Shown: in pieces, positions 56,630-64,000 of the stretch
Numbering within the stretch: position 1 is the stretch's first letter
Layout: each line of letters begins with the position of its first letter
Assembly (NCBI GenBank): GCA_013297925.1
Contig: JAAFJC010000001.1
Location: 51,097 to 115,096, forward strand
Direction of reading: 5' to 3'
Length of the DNA: 64,000 bases
Source of the DNA: Comamonadaceae bacterium
Lineage (GTDB): Bacteria; Pseudomonadota; Gammaproteobacteria; Burkholderiales; Burkholderiaceae_C
Notes under the pieces: model-generated
The model's database searches: none
What the model was told of the DNA's origin: nothing
What the model saw: only the letters and a program-made list of their open reading frames with translations
Made by a program: the position numbers and the translations under genes

Positions 56630-57289
56630 TTAGTTTACAGGGGTATCCGCAACAGGCAGCATAGCCTTGAATTCGTCATGGACTTGTTGCGCATTCAAAG
56701 TGACACCTTGGCGAATTAACTCAAGATCACGAGCATGAGTTTTTTCAGAAATATCTTCCAAAAAACGCTTCACTTTTTCGTGTCCACCACCATATTTCAG
56801 TTCATGTCCAGCACGATCTGCAAGCATTTCAGAATACTGAGCCCAAAGATGCTGCAATCGGGTTCTGATTTGAATCTCAACCCTTTTTCCCGCTTCCATA
56901 ACTGTTAAGTGAATTGCGCGATACCCGTGTTGTGGCTCTATGCGTCGATCTTTGATCTTGGCTTCTGGAAATGTTGATTGAATCAAGCCACATAAGCTTT
57001 CTTGCTCATTCAAATCAGAAACCACATACCTAAATCCTACAATATCCTGTATCCGGCTAAGCCGCATCGTCGGTTCTCGAATGAGTTTTGCAACAATCGA
57101 TTCAGTAGATTTAGTACGAGATGTAAATGCACCGCCAACTTCCGTTGCTAGCTTATATGCAACCTTGTGCTCAGCATCCCAAAAAGAATGCCGATAATTG
57201 ACGAGAGCTTCGACATTGAGCATCTCATTGTTTAGTGCGGCATCTCTCAATGCATCACCCAAACGATTGATATCAGCCTTGCTACTCAT
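56630..57289 (-). CDS. Small alarmone synthetase (RelA/SpoT synthetase domain)
   Basis: 219 residues. The synthetase motifs look intact: SRTKSTESIVAKLIRE (Arg58, Lys60, Ser64, Lys68; ATP site), RIQDIVGFRYVV (Asp82, Gly85, Arg87), HGYRAIHLTV (121-130) and VEIQIRTRLQHLWAQYSE (Glu138). There is no hydrolase domain and no TGS/ACT. It either makes (p)ppGpp-type alarmones or, as in the toxSAS/CapRel group, pyrophosphorylates nucleotides or tRNA. ATG 57289 is 2 bp after the Bug gene stop. The composition is more A/T-rich than its neighbours, and it interrupts the Bug-tcuAB operon. Confidence 0.88.
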   Translation of the reverse strand: MSSKADINRLGDALRDAALNNEMLNVEALVNYRHSFWDAEHKVAYKLATEVGGAFTSRTKSTESIVAKLIREPTMRLSRIQDIVGFRYVVSDLNEQESLCGLIQSTFPEAKIKDRRIEPQHGYRAIHLTVMEAGKRVEIQIRTRLQHLWAQYSEMLADRAGHELKYGGGHEKVKRFLEDISEKTHARDLELIRQGVTLNAQQVHDEFKAMLPVADTPVN

Positions 57290-57291
57290 CT

Positions 57292-58278
57292 TCAATCCGG
57301 CTTAATGGAAGCCCGTGCCACGATGTCTTTCCAAATCTTCTGCTCACTCGCAATGAACTTCGCGTAATCCGCCGATGGCCCGCCGCCGCCTACTGCATTG
57401 TCTGTGGCGAAGCGCTCGGTGACGCTGTTGCTCTTCAAGGCTTTGAAGCTTTCTTCTTGCAGGCGCTTCACGATATCGGGCGGCGTGCCGGCAGGCACGT
57501 GGATGCCGTACCACTGGCTGGTCTCGAAATCTTTGAAGCCCATTTCTTGTACGGTGGGCACATCGGGCAGGGCGGAGATGCGCTGTGCTGTGCCGACGGC
57601 GATGGCGCGCAGTTTGCCGGCGCGGATGTGTGCGCCCAGAGCAGGCATGCCAGCACTGCTGGCTTGGGTGCGGCCTGCGAGCAGGTCGGTGAGCTGGGGG
57701 CCGGTGCCGCGATAGGGGATGTGCGTCATGAACATGCCGGTGACGAGCTTTAAATACTCCATGGCCAAGTGGCCGGCGCTGGCGTTGCCGGCGCTTCCGT
57801 AGTTGAGCTTGCCGGGGTTTTTCTTGGCGTAAGCGACGAATTCTTTGAAATTCTGCGCGGGCACATCAGGGTGAATCACGAACACATTGGGCACTTTGGC
57901 CAGCAGCGTCACAGGCATGAAATCTTTGTTCACGTCATACGGCTGGCTTTTCAGCATGTAGGGGTTCACGGCGAGCGTGCCCACATGGGTGAGGATCAGG
58001 GTGTGGCCATCGGGTGCAGCTTTTGCAGCGTCTTGCATGGCAGTCACGCCCGCGCCGCCGGGCTTGTTTTCTACAAAGACGCTCTGGCCGAGCTGCTTGC
58101 TGAGCTCATTGGCCACCGATCTGGCCACCACTTCACTCGTGCCACCCGGCGCAAACGGGACGATGAATCGAATCGGCTTGGAAGGCCAAGTTTGGGCGCG
58201 AACCCACGGGCTTGCGGCCATAGAAGCTGCGCCAAGCGCTATGGAAAGAGTAGTGCGGCGGGTGATAGGTTGTGTCAT
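57292..58278 (-). CDS. Bug family tripartite tricarboxylate transporter substrate-binding protein
   Basis: 328 residues from ATG 58278. The N-terminus carries TRRTTLSIALGAASMAASPWVRAQ, a Tat/Sec-like signal with twin arginine. Then KPIRFIVPFAPGGTSEVVAR, the Bug signature, ENKPGGAGVTAMQDAAKAAPDGHTL, and YGSAGNASAGHLAMEYLK. Bug proteins bind carboxylates such as citrate or tricarballylate for TctAB-type transporters. Membrane subunits are not in the window. The gene is upstream of the alarmone synthetase and tcuAB, so its ligand is probably a tricarboxylate. Confidence 0.92.
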   Translation of the reverse strand: MTQPITRRTTLSIALGAASMAASPWVRAQTWPSKPIRFIVPFAPGGTSEVVARSVANELSKQLGQSVFVENKPGGAGVTAMQDAAKAAPDGHTLILTHVGTLAVNPYMLKSQPYDVNKDFMPVTLLAKVPNVFVIHPDVPAQNFKEFVAYAKKNPGKLNYGSAGNASAGHLAMEYLKLVTGMFMTHIPYRGTGPQLTDLLAGRTQASSAGMPALGAHIRAGKLRAIAVGTAQRISALPDVPTVQEMGFKDFETSQWYGIHVPAGTPPDIVKRLQEESFKALKSNSVTERFATDNAVGGGGPSADYAKFIASEQKIWKDIVARASIKPD

Positions 58279-58319
58279 GGTGTTTGCCTCTGAGTTCAGA
58301 AATATTCTGCCTTGATTCT

Positions 58320-59075
58320 TCAAAATTGGTACTTACGCAAACCCCCATCCACAGGGATCACTGCCCCAGTGATGTAAGCGGCCAATGGCGAGGATAAGAA
58401 AGCCACCAAATTCGCCAGTTCCTCCGGCTCGCCATAGCGCCCCACAGGGATTTCGTTGTCGCTTTGCCATTGGCGGTATTCGGGCGTGTAGTTGCGGTAG
58501 ATTTGCTCACTCAGGATGCGACCAGGCGGGATGCAATTGACCGTGATGCCGTTTTTACCGACCATGCGCGAGAGGCCTTTGGCCCAGCTGTGCATGCCGG
58601 CTTTCGCACAGAATGCGCCGTTGATGTGTTCAGGCTCGCTCTTGCCCGTGATGTTGATGATGCGTCCCCAGTTGTTGGCAATCATCTGATCGATGAGCGC
58701 ATCGGCGAGTTGGCGCGGGCGGTGAAAATTCAAAGTAATAGCCTCTTGCCAAGCCTCTTCGCTCACATGCAGCTCTTTGAAACTGCGCGATCCGCCTGCA
58801 TTGTTGATAAGAATATCTACTCTTCCCAGCGCAGATAGTGCGCTAGCTGCTAGCTTTTTGGAAGCATCGTCTTCATACAAATCAGAGGCGATCACATGGG
58901 GCTTCTTGCCGCCTGAAGCCACGATTTCTTTGGAAAGCTCTTCTAGCTTGTCGATGCGGCGTGCACTGATCGCCAGTTGCACGCCCTCTGCGGCCAAGGC
59001 TTTGGCAATCGCGCGGCCAATGCCAACGCTGGCGCCAGTGACGAGGGCTGTTTTGTCTTTGAGTTGTAAATCCAT
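58320..59075 (-). CDS. SDR family oxidoreductase (atypical catalytic site)
   Basis: 251 residues from ATG 59075. Rossmann TGASVGIGRAIAKAL and NNAGGSR are intact. The usual Tyr-x-x-x-Lys is altered: in GAFCAKAGMHSWAKGL the lysine is present but the residue four before it is Ala, and the usual catalytic Ser region reads ITGK. A late VDGGLRKYQF is typical. Such divergent members lack classical activity or use another base. It lies 41 bp upstream of the Bug gene in the same direction. Confidence 0.85.
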   Translation of the reverse strand: MDLQLKDKTALVTGASVGIGRAIAKALAAEGVQLAISARRIDKLEELSKEIVASGGKKPHVIASDLYEDDASKKLAASALSALGRVDILINNAGGSRSFKELHVSEEAWQEAITLNFHRPRQLADALIDQMIANNWGRIINITGKSEPEHINGAFCAKAGMHSWAKGLSRMVGKNGITVNCIPPGRILSEQIYRNYTPEYRQWQSDNEIPVGRYGEPEELANLVAFLSSPLAAYITGAVIPVDGGLRKYQF

Positions 59076-59200
59076 GATGTTTGAGCCGAGTGAGATGCAA
59101 AGCAATCATTGTCCAGCGAGATGCAGGTTTTGTAAAACCTCAGTGGCTCTAGCTGCTATTGCAGGCTTGAAATTACCTGTGAGCGCCTAAAATTGAGGTT

Positions 59201-60310
59201 ATGAGCAAAAAACAGCGTGTCGTGGTGGGTTTGAGTGGAGGGGTGGACTCCGCCGTGAGTGCCTACCTGCTCAAACAGCAAGGCTATGACGTGATCGGCA
59301 TCTTCATGAAAAATTGGGAAGATGACGATGATTCGGAATACTGCTCCAGCAATGTGGATTTTGTGGATGCGGCGGCGGTGGCCGATGTACTGGGCATTGA
59401 GATCGAGCATGTGAATTTCGCGGCGGATTACAAAGACCGCGTGTTTGCAGAATTTCTGCGCGAATACCAAGCGGGGCGCACGCCCAATCCGGATATCTTG
59501 TGCAACGCGGAGATCAAGTTCAAATCGTTTTTGGATCACGCGATGCGCTTGGGTGCAGAGAAGATTGCCACCGGGCATTACGCGCGCGTGCGCTTGAATG
59601 AAGCCACGGGGTTGCATGAGCTGCTCAAAGGGCTCGATCCGAGCAAAGATCAAAGCTATTTTCTGCATCGCTTAACGCAGGGGCAGCTCGCTAAAACGCT
59701 GTTCCCCGTGGGCGAACTGCACAAAACTGAAGTGCGCCGCATTGCCGACGAAATCAAACTGCCTAACGCCAAGAAGAAGGACTCGACGGGCATCTGCTTT
59801 ATCGGCGAACGCCCGTTTCGTGAGTTTTTGAACCGCTACATCAGCAAAGAGCCTGGCCCCATCAAAGACGAGAAGGGGCGCACGATTGGCCAGCATGTGG
59901 GCCTGAGTTTCTATACCCTCGGCCAGCGCCAAGGCCTAGGCATTGGCGGTGTGAAAGAAAAAGGCGCGCAAAGAGGAGGCGGCGAGCATTCGCCTTGGTA
60001 CGTGGCGCGCAAAGACATGGCGAAAAACACGCTCTGGGTTGTGCAAGGCCATGCGCATCCTTGGTTGCTTTCTGGTGCTTTACAGGCCGATGATGTGAGC
60101 TGGTGCGCGGGGCATGCGCCCATGAACGGCCTGCTGGCAAACAAATCGCGCTATCGGCAGGCTGATGCGGCATGTGAATTTGCAGCCCATGAGGGCGGCT
60201 TTGCCTTGAATTTCCCGCAAGCGCAATGGGCGGTCACGCCCGGTCAATCGGCCGTGATGTATGACGGAGATGTGTGCTTAGGCGGCGGCGTGATCGCATC
60301 CCGTTCCTAA
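59201..60310 (+). CDS. mnmA: tRNA-specific 2-thiouridylase MnmA
   Basis: MnmA thiolates U34 in Glu, Gln and Lys tRNAs. 369 residues: PP-loop [14 protein letters not shown], the catalytic cysteines in [11 protein letters not shown] and [12 protein letters not shown], and [12 protein letters not shown] with the tRNA-binding [10 protein letters not shown]. It works in the same wobble position as MnmE/MnmG, both encoded in this window. Divergent from the SDR gene. Confidence 0.97.
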   Translation: MSKKQRVVVGLSGGVDSAVSAYLLKQQGYDVIGIFMKNWEDDDDSEYCSSNVDFVDAAAVADVLGIEIEHVNFAADYKDRVFAEFLREYQAGRTPNPDILCNAEIKFKSFLDHAMRLGAEKIATGHYARVRLNEATGLHELLKGLDPSKDQSYFLHRLTQGQLAKTLFPVGELHKTEVRRIADEIKLPNAKKKDSTGICFIGERPFREFLNRYISKEPGPIKDEKGRTIGQHVGLSFYTLGQRQGLGIGGVKEKGAQRGGGEHSPWYVARKDMAKNTLWVVQGHAHPWLLSGALQADDVSWCAGHAPMNGLLANKSRYRQADAACEFAAHEGGFALNFPQAQWAVTPGQSAVMYDGDVCLGGGVIASRS

Positions 60311-60390
60311 ATCATCCCTATACGTCGTTGCAGCTCCTAGCCGTGCTAAAGCACTGTCGTCGTCGCTGCGCCTAGTCTAGAGATGATTTA
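60308..60390. repeat. 83-bp palindromic element after mnmA
   Basis: TAAATCATC (60308-60316) is mirrored by GATGATTTA (60382-60390), and the centre has GTGC-TAAA-GCAC. The left arm overlaps the mnmA stop codon, so it may end its transcript. It may be related to the palindrome near parA (5156). Confidence 0.6.
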
Positions 60391-60452
60391 GAAACGCGAT
60401 GAGCGGCTACACCCGCAGAGTTCTAAGCCTGAGCGATCACGGATCGCAAGTG

Positions 60453-61232
60453 TCAGGATTGCGCGATCACAGATCGCACGGTGGCCAGCTGCCGGCGCGA
60501 AACGAGCAACGGCTCCTCGCAAGAGCGCAGGCGCACAGCCCAGCCCTCTACCGCGCCGCCCTCCGCATCATCTTCATCCACGCCATGAAAGCGCTCCAGC
60601 GCCCGCATCTCACGCCTTGCGACCAGCGTATTGCGATGAATCCGCAGAAAATCTTGCGTGTATTGCGCCTCTAGCTCGGTGAGCGAGCCATCCAAGATAT
60701 AGCTGCGCTGGGCAGTGCGCACCGTCACATATTTGAGCTCGGCTTTGAAATACAGCACATCGGGCAACAGCACACGCTCGGTGCGCCCTCGATCTTGAAT
60801 GATGATGAATTTTTGATCTAAATCGCTATCTGGCCGGCTAATACCTTGCGCAAATTGCTCCTTTTTTTGTAGCGCTTTTTGCAAGGCCTTTTGCAAGCGC
60901 TCCGCGCGCACGGGCTTGGTGAGATAGTCCGTCACATCCAAATCAAAGGCTTCTACGGCGTGCTCAGCATGCGCTGTGACGAAAATGATGCAAAGCTCCG
61001 GGCGGATCTGGCGCAGCTCACGCGCCAGCTGCAAGCCATCCGCGCCCGGCATATGAATATCCAGCAGCACCACGTCAACGGCCGCGCCGCGCAGCTTGGC
61101 CATGGCCTCCATCGCATCTGCTGCTTCTGCCTCTAGCAAGCAGGGCGGATCAGCGCAGTCGGCCAGCAAGGTTTTCAGGCGAGAGCGGGCCAAATGCTCA
61201 TCGTCCACAACCATCACATTCAATGAAATCAC
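60453..61232 (-). CDS. LytTR response regulator (AlgR/LytR type)
   Basis: 259 residues from GTG 61232, which overlaps the kinase stop by 3 bp (GTGA); the longer ATG-led frame is a shadow of the kinase. Receiver domain: MVVDDEHLARSRL, phospho-acceptor VVLLDIHMPGADG, and VTDYLTKPV. LytTR domain: YFKAELKYVTVRTAQRSYIL, then FLRIHRNTLVARREM. The linker between domains contains the dispersed repeat (60833-60873; reads KKEQFAQGISRPDS). LytTR regulators bind DNA as dimers; targets are unknown. Confidence 0.9.
   Translation of the reverse strand: MISLNVMVVDDEHLARSRLKTLLADCADPPCLLEAEAADAMEAMAKLRGAAVDVVLLDIHMPGADGLQLARELRQIRPELCIIFVTAHAEHAVEAFDLDVTDYLTKPVRAERLQKALQKALQKKEQFAQGISRPDSDLDQKFIIIQDRGRTERVLLPDVLYFKAELKYVTVRTAQRSYILDGSLTELEAQYTQDFLRIHRNTLVARREMRALERFHGVDEDDAEGGAVEGWAVRLRSCEEPLLVSRRQLATVRSVIAQS
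60833..60873 (+). repeat. Dispersed repeat inside the LytTR regulator
   Basis: GCCGGCTAATACCTTGCGCA head and a CTCCTTTTTTTGTAGC tail, located in the hinge between the receiver and LytTR domains. The codon phase differs from the tcu and mnmE copies. Confidence 0.7.
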
Positions 61233-62311
61233 GCGGGTATCTCCATGCGAACTTGATAGATGCCTTTGTCCCAAGTGCAGCGAAAGCTGGCCTGCACATC
61301 ATGCAGCAAGCGCAGGCGATCTTGCACATTTTGCAGAGCCACGCCATGCCCGGCATGGCCTTGGCCACCGGGAGCAGTGTTGGTGATTTTGATCACGATC
61401 AAACTACCGCGCCGCTGCGTGCTCACCTTGATTTCAGCGCCTGTCGGGCTAGGCTCCACGCCATGCTTCACAGCATTTTCCACCAAGGGCTGCAGAAGCA
61501 AAGGCGGCAGCTTGGCCTCCAAGCTCGTAGGATCAATCGCCCACACCACGCGCAGCCTGTTACCAAAGCGCACGGCCTCAATCGCCAGATAGCGCTTGGC
61601 CAGCTCAATTTCTTGGTCCAAGCTCACCGCATCGCCCTGATCCACCAAGGCGCTGCGAAATAACTCGCTCAAATCTTCCAGCAGCGTTTCTGCCTTAGCT
61701 GGCTCGGCACGCACCAGCGCTATGGCGCTGTTGAGCGTGTTGAACAAAAAATGCGGACGGATGCGAGCTTGCAGCTCAGACAGCCGGGCGGCGGCGCTGG
61801 CGGGTTTGCGCTGCTCGGCGCGCCAGATCAGTGCTGCCACCACGCCAGCGGCAATCAATGCGCCGGAGATGGCGCTGGCCATCCATGCGGCCTGCGTGAT
61901 AAACCCCACCCACACCAGCAAGGCGCAGCCATAGGTGCCCGCCAATGCGCCCAGCACCATACCGCTTAAGCTTTGGCCGGTGCGGGATAGTTTTTGCAGT
62001 GGCTTTTTCAAAGCGCAGGCCACCACCAGCCAGAGCAGCGCGGCCGGCAGCGCTGCCCCTGTGAGAATCGCCAGCAGCGAAAACCAGCTGAGGAAATCAT
62101 GCGTCACATACATCGCGCCTACTGCCATCAGCAGTTGCACCGTGAGCACTGTGCGCAAAATCACCCCCACATTACAGGCATCAAACACCAGCACAGGCGC
62201 TTGGCTTGGCATAGCTAGGATGTCTTCCAGCGACATGACGGCCTTGCCGGCGCGTTGCGCTGCCTGCGCAGGCAAAGCATCAAATCGCGACGTACCAAAA
62301 CGGGTTTCCAT
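61229..62311 (-). CDS. LytS/AlgZ-type sensor histidine kinase
   Basis: 360 residues. Four to five TM helices in the first half, no periplasmic sensor domain, then the His_kinase motif ELQARIRPHFLFNTLNSAIALV (phosphorylated His in RPHFLFN) and the ATPase region LPPLLLQPLVENAVKHGVEP (N-box), VIKITNTAPGGQGHAGHGVAL (G-box). It pairs with the LytTR regulator whose start overlaps its stop. The signal sensed is unknown. Confidence 0.92.
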   Translation of the reverse strand: METRFGTSRFDALPAQAAQRAGKAVMSLEDILAMPSQAPVLVFDACNVGVILRTVLTVQLLMAVGAMYVTHDFLSWFSLLAILTGAALPAALLWLVVACALKKPLQKLSRTGQSLSGMVLGALAGTYGCALLVWVGFITQAAWMASAISGALIAAGVVAALIWRAEQRKPASAAARLSELQARIRPHFLFNTLNSAIALVRAEPAKAETLLEDLSELFRSALVDQGDAVSLDQEIELAKRYLAIEAVRFGNRLRVVWAIDPTSLEAKLPPLLLQPLVENAVKHGVEPSPTGAEIKVSTQRRGSLIVIKITNTAPGGQGHAGHGVALQNVQDRLRLLHDVQASFRCTWDKGIYQVRMEIPA

Positions 62312-62386
62312 GGGTCGTAAGTGTGTGGCGGGCTAGGCGAATAAAATCAGTGTATCCAATAACGCTCACAGTATGCCAGCCATCTC

Positions 62387-63817
62387 ATGAATCAACTTGA
62401 TAAAAAATCCGAAGCCTGGTCAGCGCTCTTTTCTGAGCCCATGAGCGATCTTGTGAAGCGCTACACCGCCAGCGTGTTTTTTGACAAGCGCTTGTGGGAG
62501 GCTGATATCACCGGCTCGCTCGCGCATGCGGAGATGCTGGCCGCGCAAGGCATCATTTCTGAAACCGATCATGCCTCTATCCAGCGTGGAATGAGCGCGA
62601 TACGCTCTGAAATTGAGAGCGGCGCGTTTGAATGGAAGCTGGATCTAGAAGATGTCCATCTCAACATCGAAGCACGCCTGACGCAGCTCGTGGGCGATGC
62701 GGGCAAGCGTTTGCACACCGGCCGCAGCCGCAACGATCAAGTGGCCACCGATGTGCGCCTTTGGTTGCGCGGTGAGATTGATGTGATCAGCGGTTTGCTC
62801 GCTGAGCTGCAGCGCTCGCTGCTCACAGTCGCCGAGAAAAACGCTGACGTGATTCTCCCCGGCTTCACGCATCTGCAAGTCGCGCAGCCCGTGAGCTTTG
62901 GGCATCACATGCTCGCTTATGTGGAGATGTTTGCCCGCGATGCGCAGCGCCTGGGCGATGTGCGCAAGCGTGTGAATCAACTGCCGCTGGGCAGCGCAGC
63001 ATTGGCAGGCACGACCTATCCGCTAGACCGCGAGCGCGTCGCCAAAACCCTCGGTATGGAAGGCGTTTGCCAAAACAGTTTGGATGCCGTGAGCGACCGA
63101 GATTTCGCCATTGAGTTCACCGCTGCCGCCTCGATCATCATGGTGCACATCAGCCGCCTGAGTGAAGAGCTCATCATCTGGATGAGCCAAAATTTTGCCT
63201 TCATCAAAATCGCCGATCGCTTCACCACCGGCAGCTCAATCATGCCGCAGAAGAAAAACCCCGATGTGCCCGAGCTCGCACGCGGCAAAACAGGCCGCGT
63301 TGTTGGCCATCTCATGGGCTTGATCACCCTCATGAAAGGCCAGCCCCTGGCCTACAACAAAGACAACCAAGAAGACAAAGAGCCCCTGTTTGACACCGTG
63401 GACACCCTCAAAGATACATTGCGCATTTTTGCCGAAATGATGGGTGGCCAGCTCCAAGCAGATGGCTCCCGCCAGGGCGGCATCACCGTCAATGCCGAAG
63501 CGATGGAGCGCGCAGCGCTTAAGGGCTACGCCACTGCCACAGACCTCGCCGACTACCTCGTCAAAAAAGGCCTGCCCTTCAGAGATGCCCACGAAGTCGT
63601 CGCCCACGCCGTCAAATTCGCCAGCGAACGCGGCATGGATTTGAGCGATTTGCCGCTCGATACGCTGCAAAGCTTCAACAAAGGTGTGGAAAAAGATGTG
63701 TACGAGGTGCTCTCACTGCGCGGCAGCTTGAATGCACGCAATACGCTAGGCGGCACTGCGCCTACGCAGGTCAAGCTACAAATCGCTAAGCATCAAGCGC
63801 GCCTATCCGCCGCCTGA
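62387..63817 (+). CDS. argH: Argininosuccinate lyase
   Basis: Cleaves argininosuccinate to arginine and fumarate, the last step of arginine synthesis. 476 residues with [37 protein letters not shown] (catalytic His), the flexible loop [24 protein letters not shown] with the active Ser, and [15 protein letters not shown]. Slightly longer than usual (about 460) from an N-terminal extension. Divergent from the kinase gene. Confidence 0.97.
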   Translation: MNQLDKKSEAWSALFSEPMSDLVKRYTASVFFDKRLWEADITGSLAHAEMLAAQGIISETDHASIQRGMSAIRSEIESGAFEWKLDLEDVHLNIEARLTQLVGDAGKRLHTGRSRNDQVATDVRLWLRGEIDVISGLLAELQRSLLTVAEKNADVILPGFTHLQVAQPVSFGHHMLAYVEMFARDAQRLGDVRKRVNQLPLGSAALAGTTYPLDRERVAKTLGMEGVCQNSLDAVSDRDFAIEFTAAASIIMVHISRLSEELIIWMSQNFAFIKIADRFTTGSSIMPQKKNPDVPELARGKTGRVVGHLMGLITLMKGQPLAYNKDNQEDKEPLFDTVDTLKDTLRIFAEMMGGQLQADGSRQGGITVNAEAMERAALKGYATATDLADYLVKKGLPFRDAHEVVAHAVKFASERGMDLSDLPLDTLQSFNKGVEKDVYEVLSLRGSLNARNTLGGTAPTQVKLQIAKHQARLSAA

Positions 63818-63835
63818 TACTTTCGTTGCGGCAAC

Positions 63836-63868
63836 AAAAAAGCCCCAGTACTTTTGGTACTAGGGCTT
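63836..63868 (-). terminator. Terminator after tRNA-Phe
   Basis: AAGCCCCAGTAC and GTACTAGGGCTT form a hairpin with one C-A mismatch. On the minus strand it is followed by TTTTTTG, the layout of an intrinsic terminator for the tRNA gene, 5 bp after its end; it may also shield argH. Confidence 0.78.
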
Positions 63869-63873
63869 GAAAG

Positions 63874-63949
63874 TGGTGGCCTGGGGCGGAATCGAACCAC
63901 CGACACAAGGATTTTCAATCCTCTGCTCTACCGACTGAGCTACCGGGCC
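63874..63949 (-). tRNA. tRNA-Phe (GAA)
   Basis: Minus strand: GGCCCGGTAGCTCAGTCGGT, anticodon loop TTGAAAA with GAA at the centre, T-arm GGTGGTTCGATTCCGCC and an encoded CCA end, 76 bases in all. The acceptor stem has one mismatch, C5 opposite A68, where other Phe tRNAs have a pair. The rest is standard, so the gene is probably functional. Confidence 0.93.
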
Positions 63950-64000
63950 TTGCCATCAGCGATTTGCTGAGCCTTAAATTATAGCTGAAGCGAAATGCGT

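Overview
The window looks like a chromosome segment around the replication origin of a betaproteobacterium of order Burkholderiales, most likely family Comamonadaceae. This rests on gene content (rpmH-rnpA-yidD-yidC-mnmE next to dnaA-dnaN-gyrB, a Bug-type substrate-binding protein with tcuAB, a MetH lacking its homocysteine domain) and on a dispersed ~40-bp repeat with a GCCGGC head, which I remember from Comamonadaceae. The genus cannot be fixed from sequence alone. No rRNA operon, prophage, insertion sequence or CRISPR array was seen.

Layout. 0-4.3 kb (minus strand): a partial DUF1631 gene, then yajC-secD-secF. 4.4-6.9 kb (plus): a LysE-family exporter, parA and hisF. 6.9-7.3 kb: a strongly self-complementary intergenic region of unknown function. 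7.3-12.1 kb (minus): radA, lipB, an M48 protease and a YjgN-like membrane protein. 12.2-13.4 kb (plus): a GST and a small anchored protein. 13.4-17.7 kb (minus): mnmE, yidC, yidD, rnpA, rpmH. 18.0-23.7 kb (plus): dnaA, probable oriC, dnaN, gyrB.

23.7-30.8 kb is an accessory region. It holds a DUF4160/DUF2442 pair and an A/T-richer two-gene cassette (MutL/MORC-like GHKL ATPase plus DNA cytosine-5 methyltransferase). A run of toxin-antitoxin pieces follows: HTH regulator, relE broken by two stop codons, Phd-type antitoxin, XRE regulator, ribbon-helix-helix protein and an MNT nucleotidyltransferase. Copies of the ~40-bp repeat separate the later ones. 30.8-38 kb (minus): a hydrolase, sulfatase, FMN reductase, MFS transporter, zinc-ribbon protein and a YjjJ/HipA-like kinase with a palindromic operator. 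38-45 kb: lipA, a cyclic-nucleotide-binding protein, metH behind a probable SAH riboswitch, a GST and an AsmA-like protein.

44.8-49.4 kb (minus) is mnmG, two small genes, rsmG and a lipocalin, carrying five parS centromere sites. The matching parA is 40 kb away and parB is not in the window, so an ancestral mnmG-rsmG-parA-parB neighbourhood has probably been split. 49.4-53.7 kb: two large related palindromes, an ATM1-type ABC exporter, a thioesterase, thiL and apaG. 53.7-59.1 kb (minus): a tricarballylate/citrate-type operon (SDR, Bug protein, tcuA, tcuB) interrupted by a small alarmone synthetase and a 90-residue membrane protein. 59.2-64 kb: mnmA, a LytTR/LytS two-component pair, argH and tRNA-Phe.

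The most notable points are the GHKL-ATPase/C5-methylase cassette, the row of orphan antitoxins spaced by one repeat, the use of that repeat as in-frame peptide insertions in at least six proteins, the parS cluster lying mostly inside coding sequence, and the alarmone synthetase module inside a catabolic operon.
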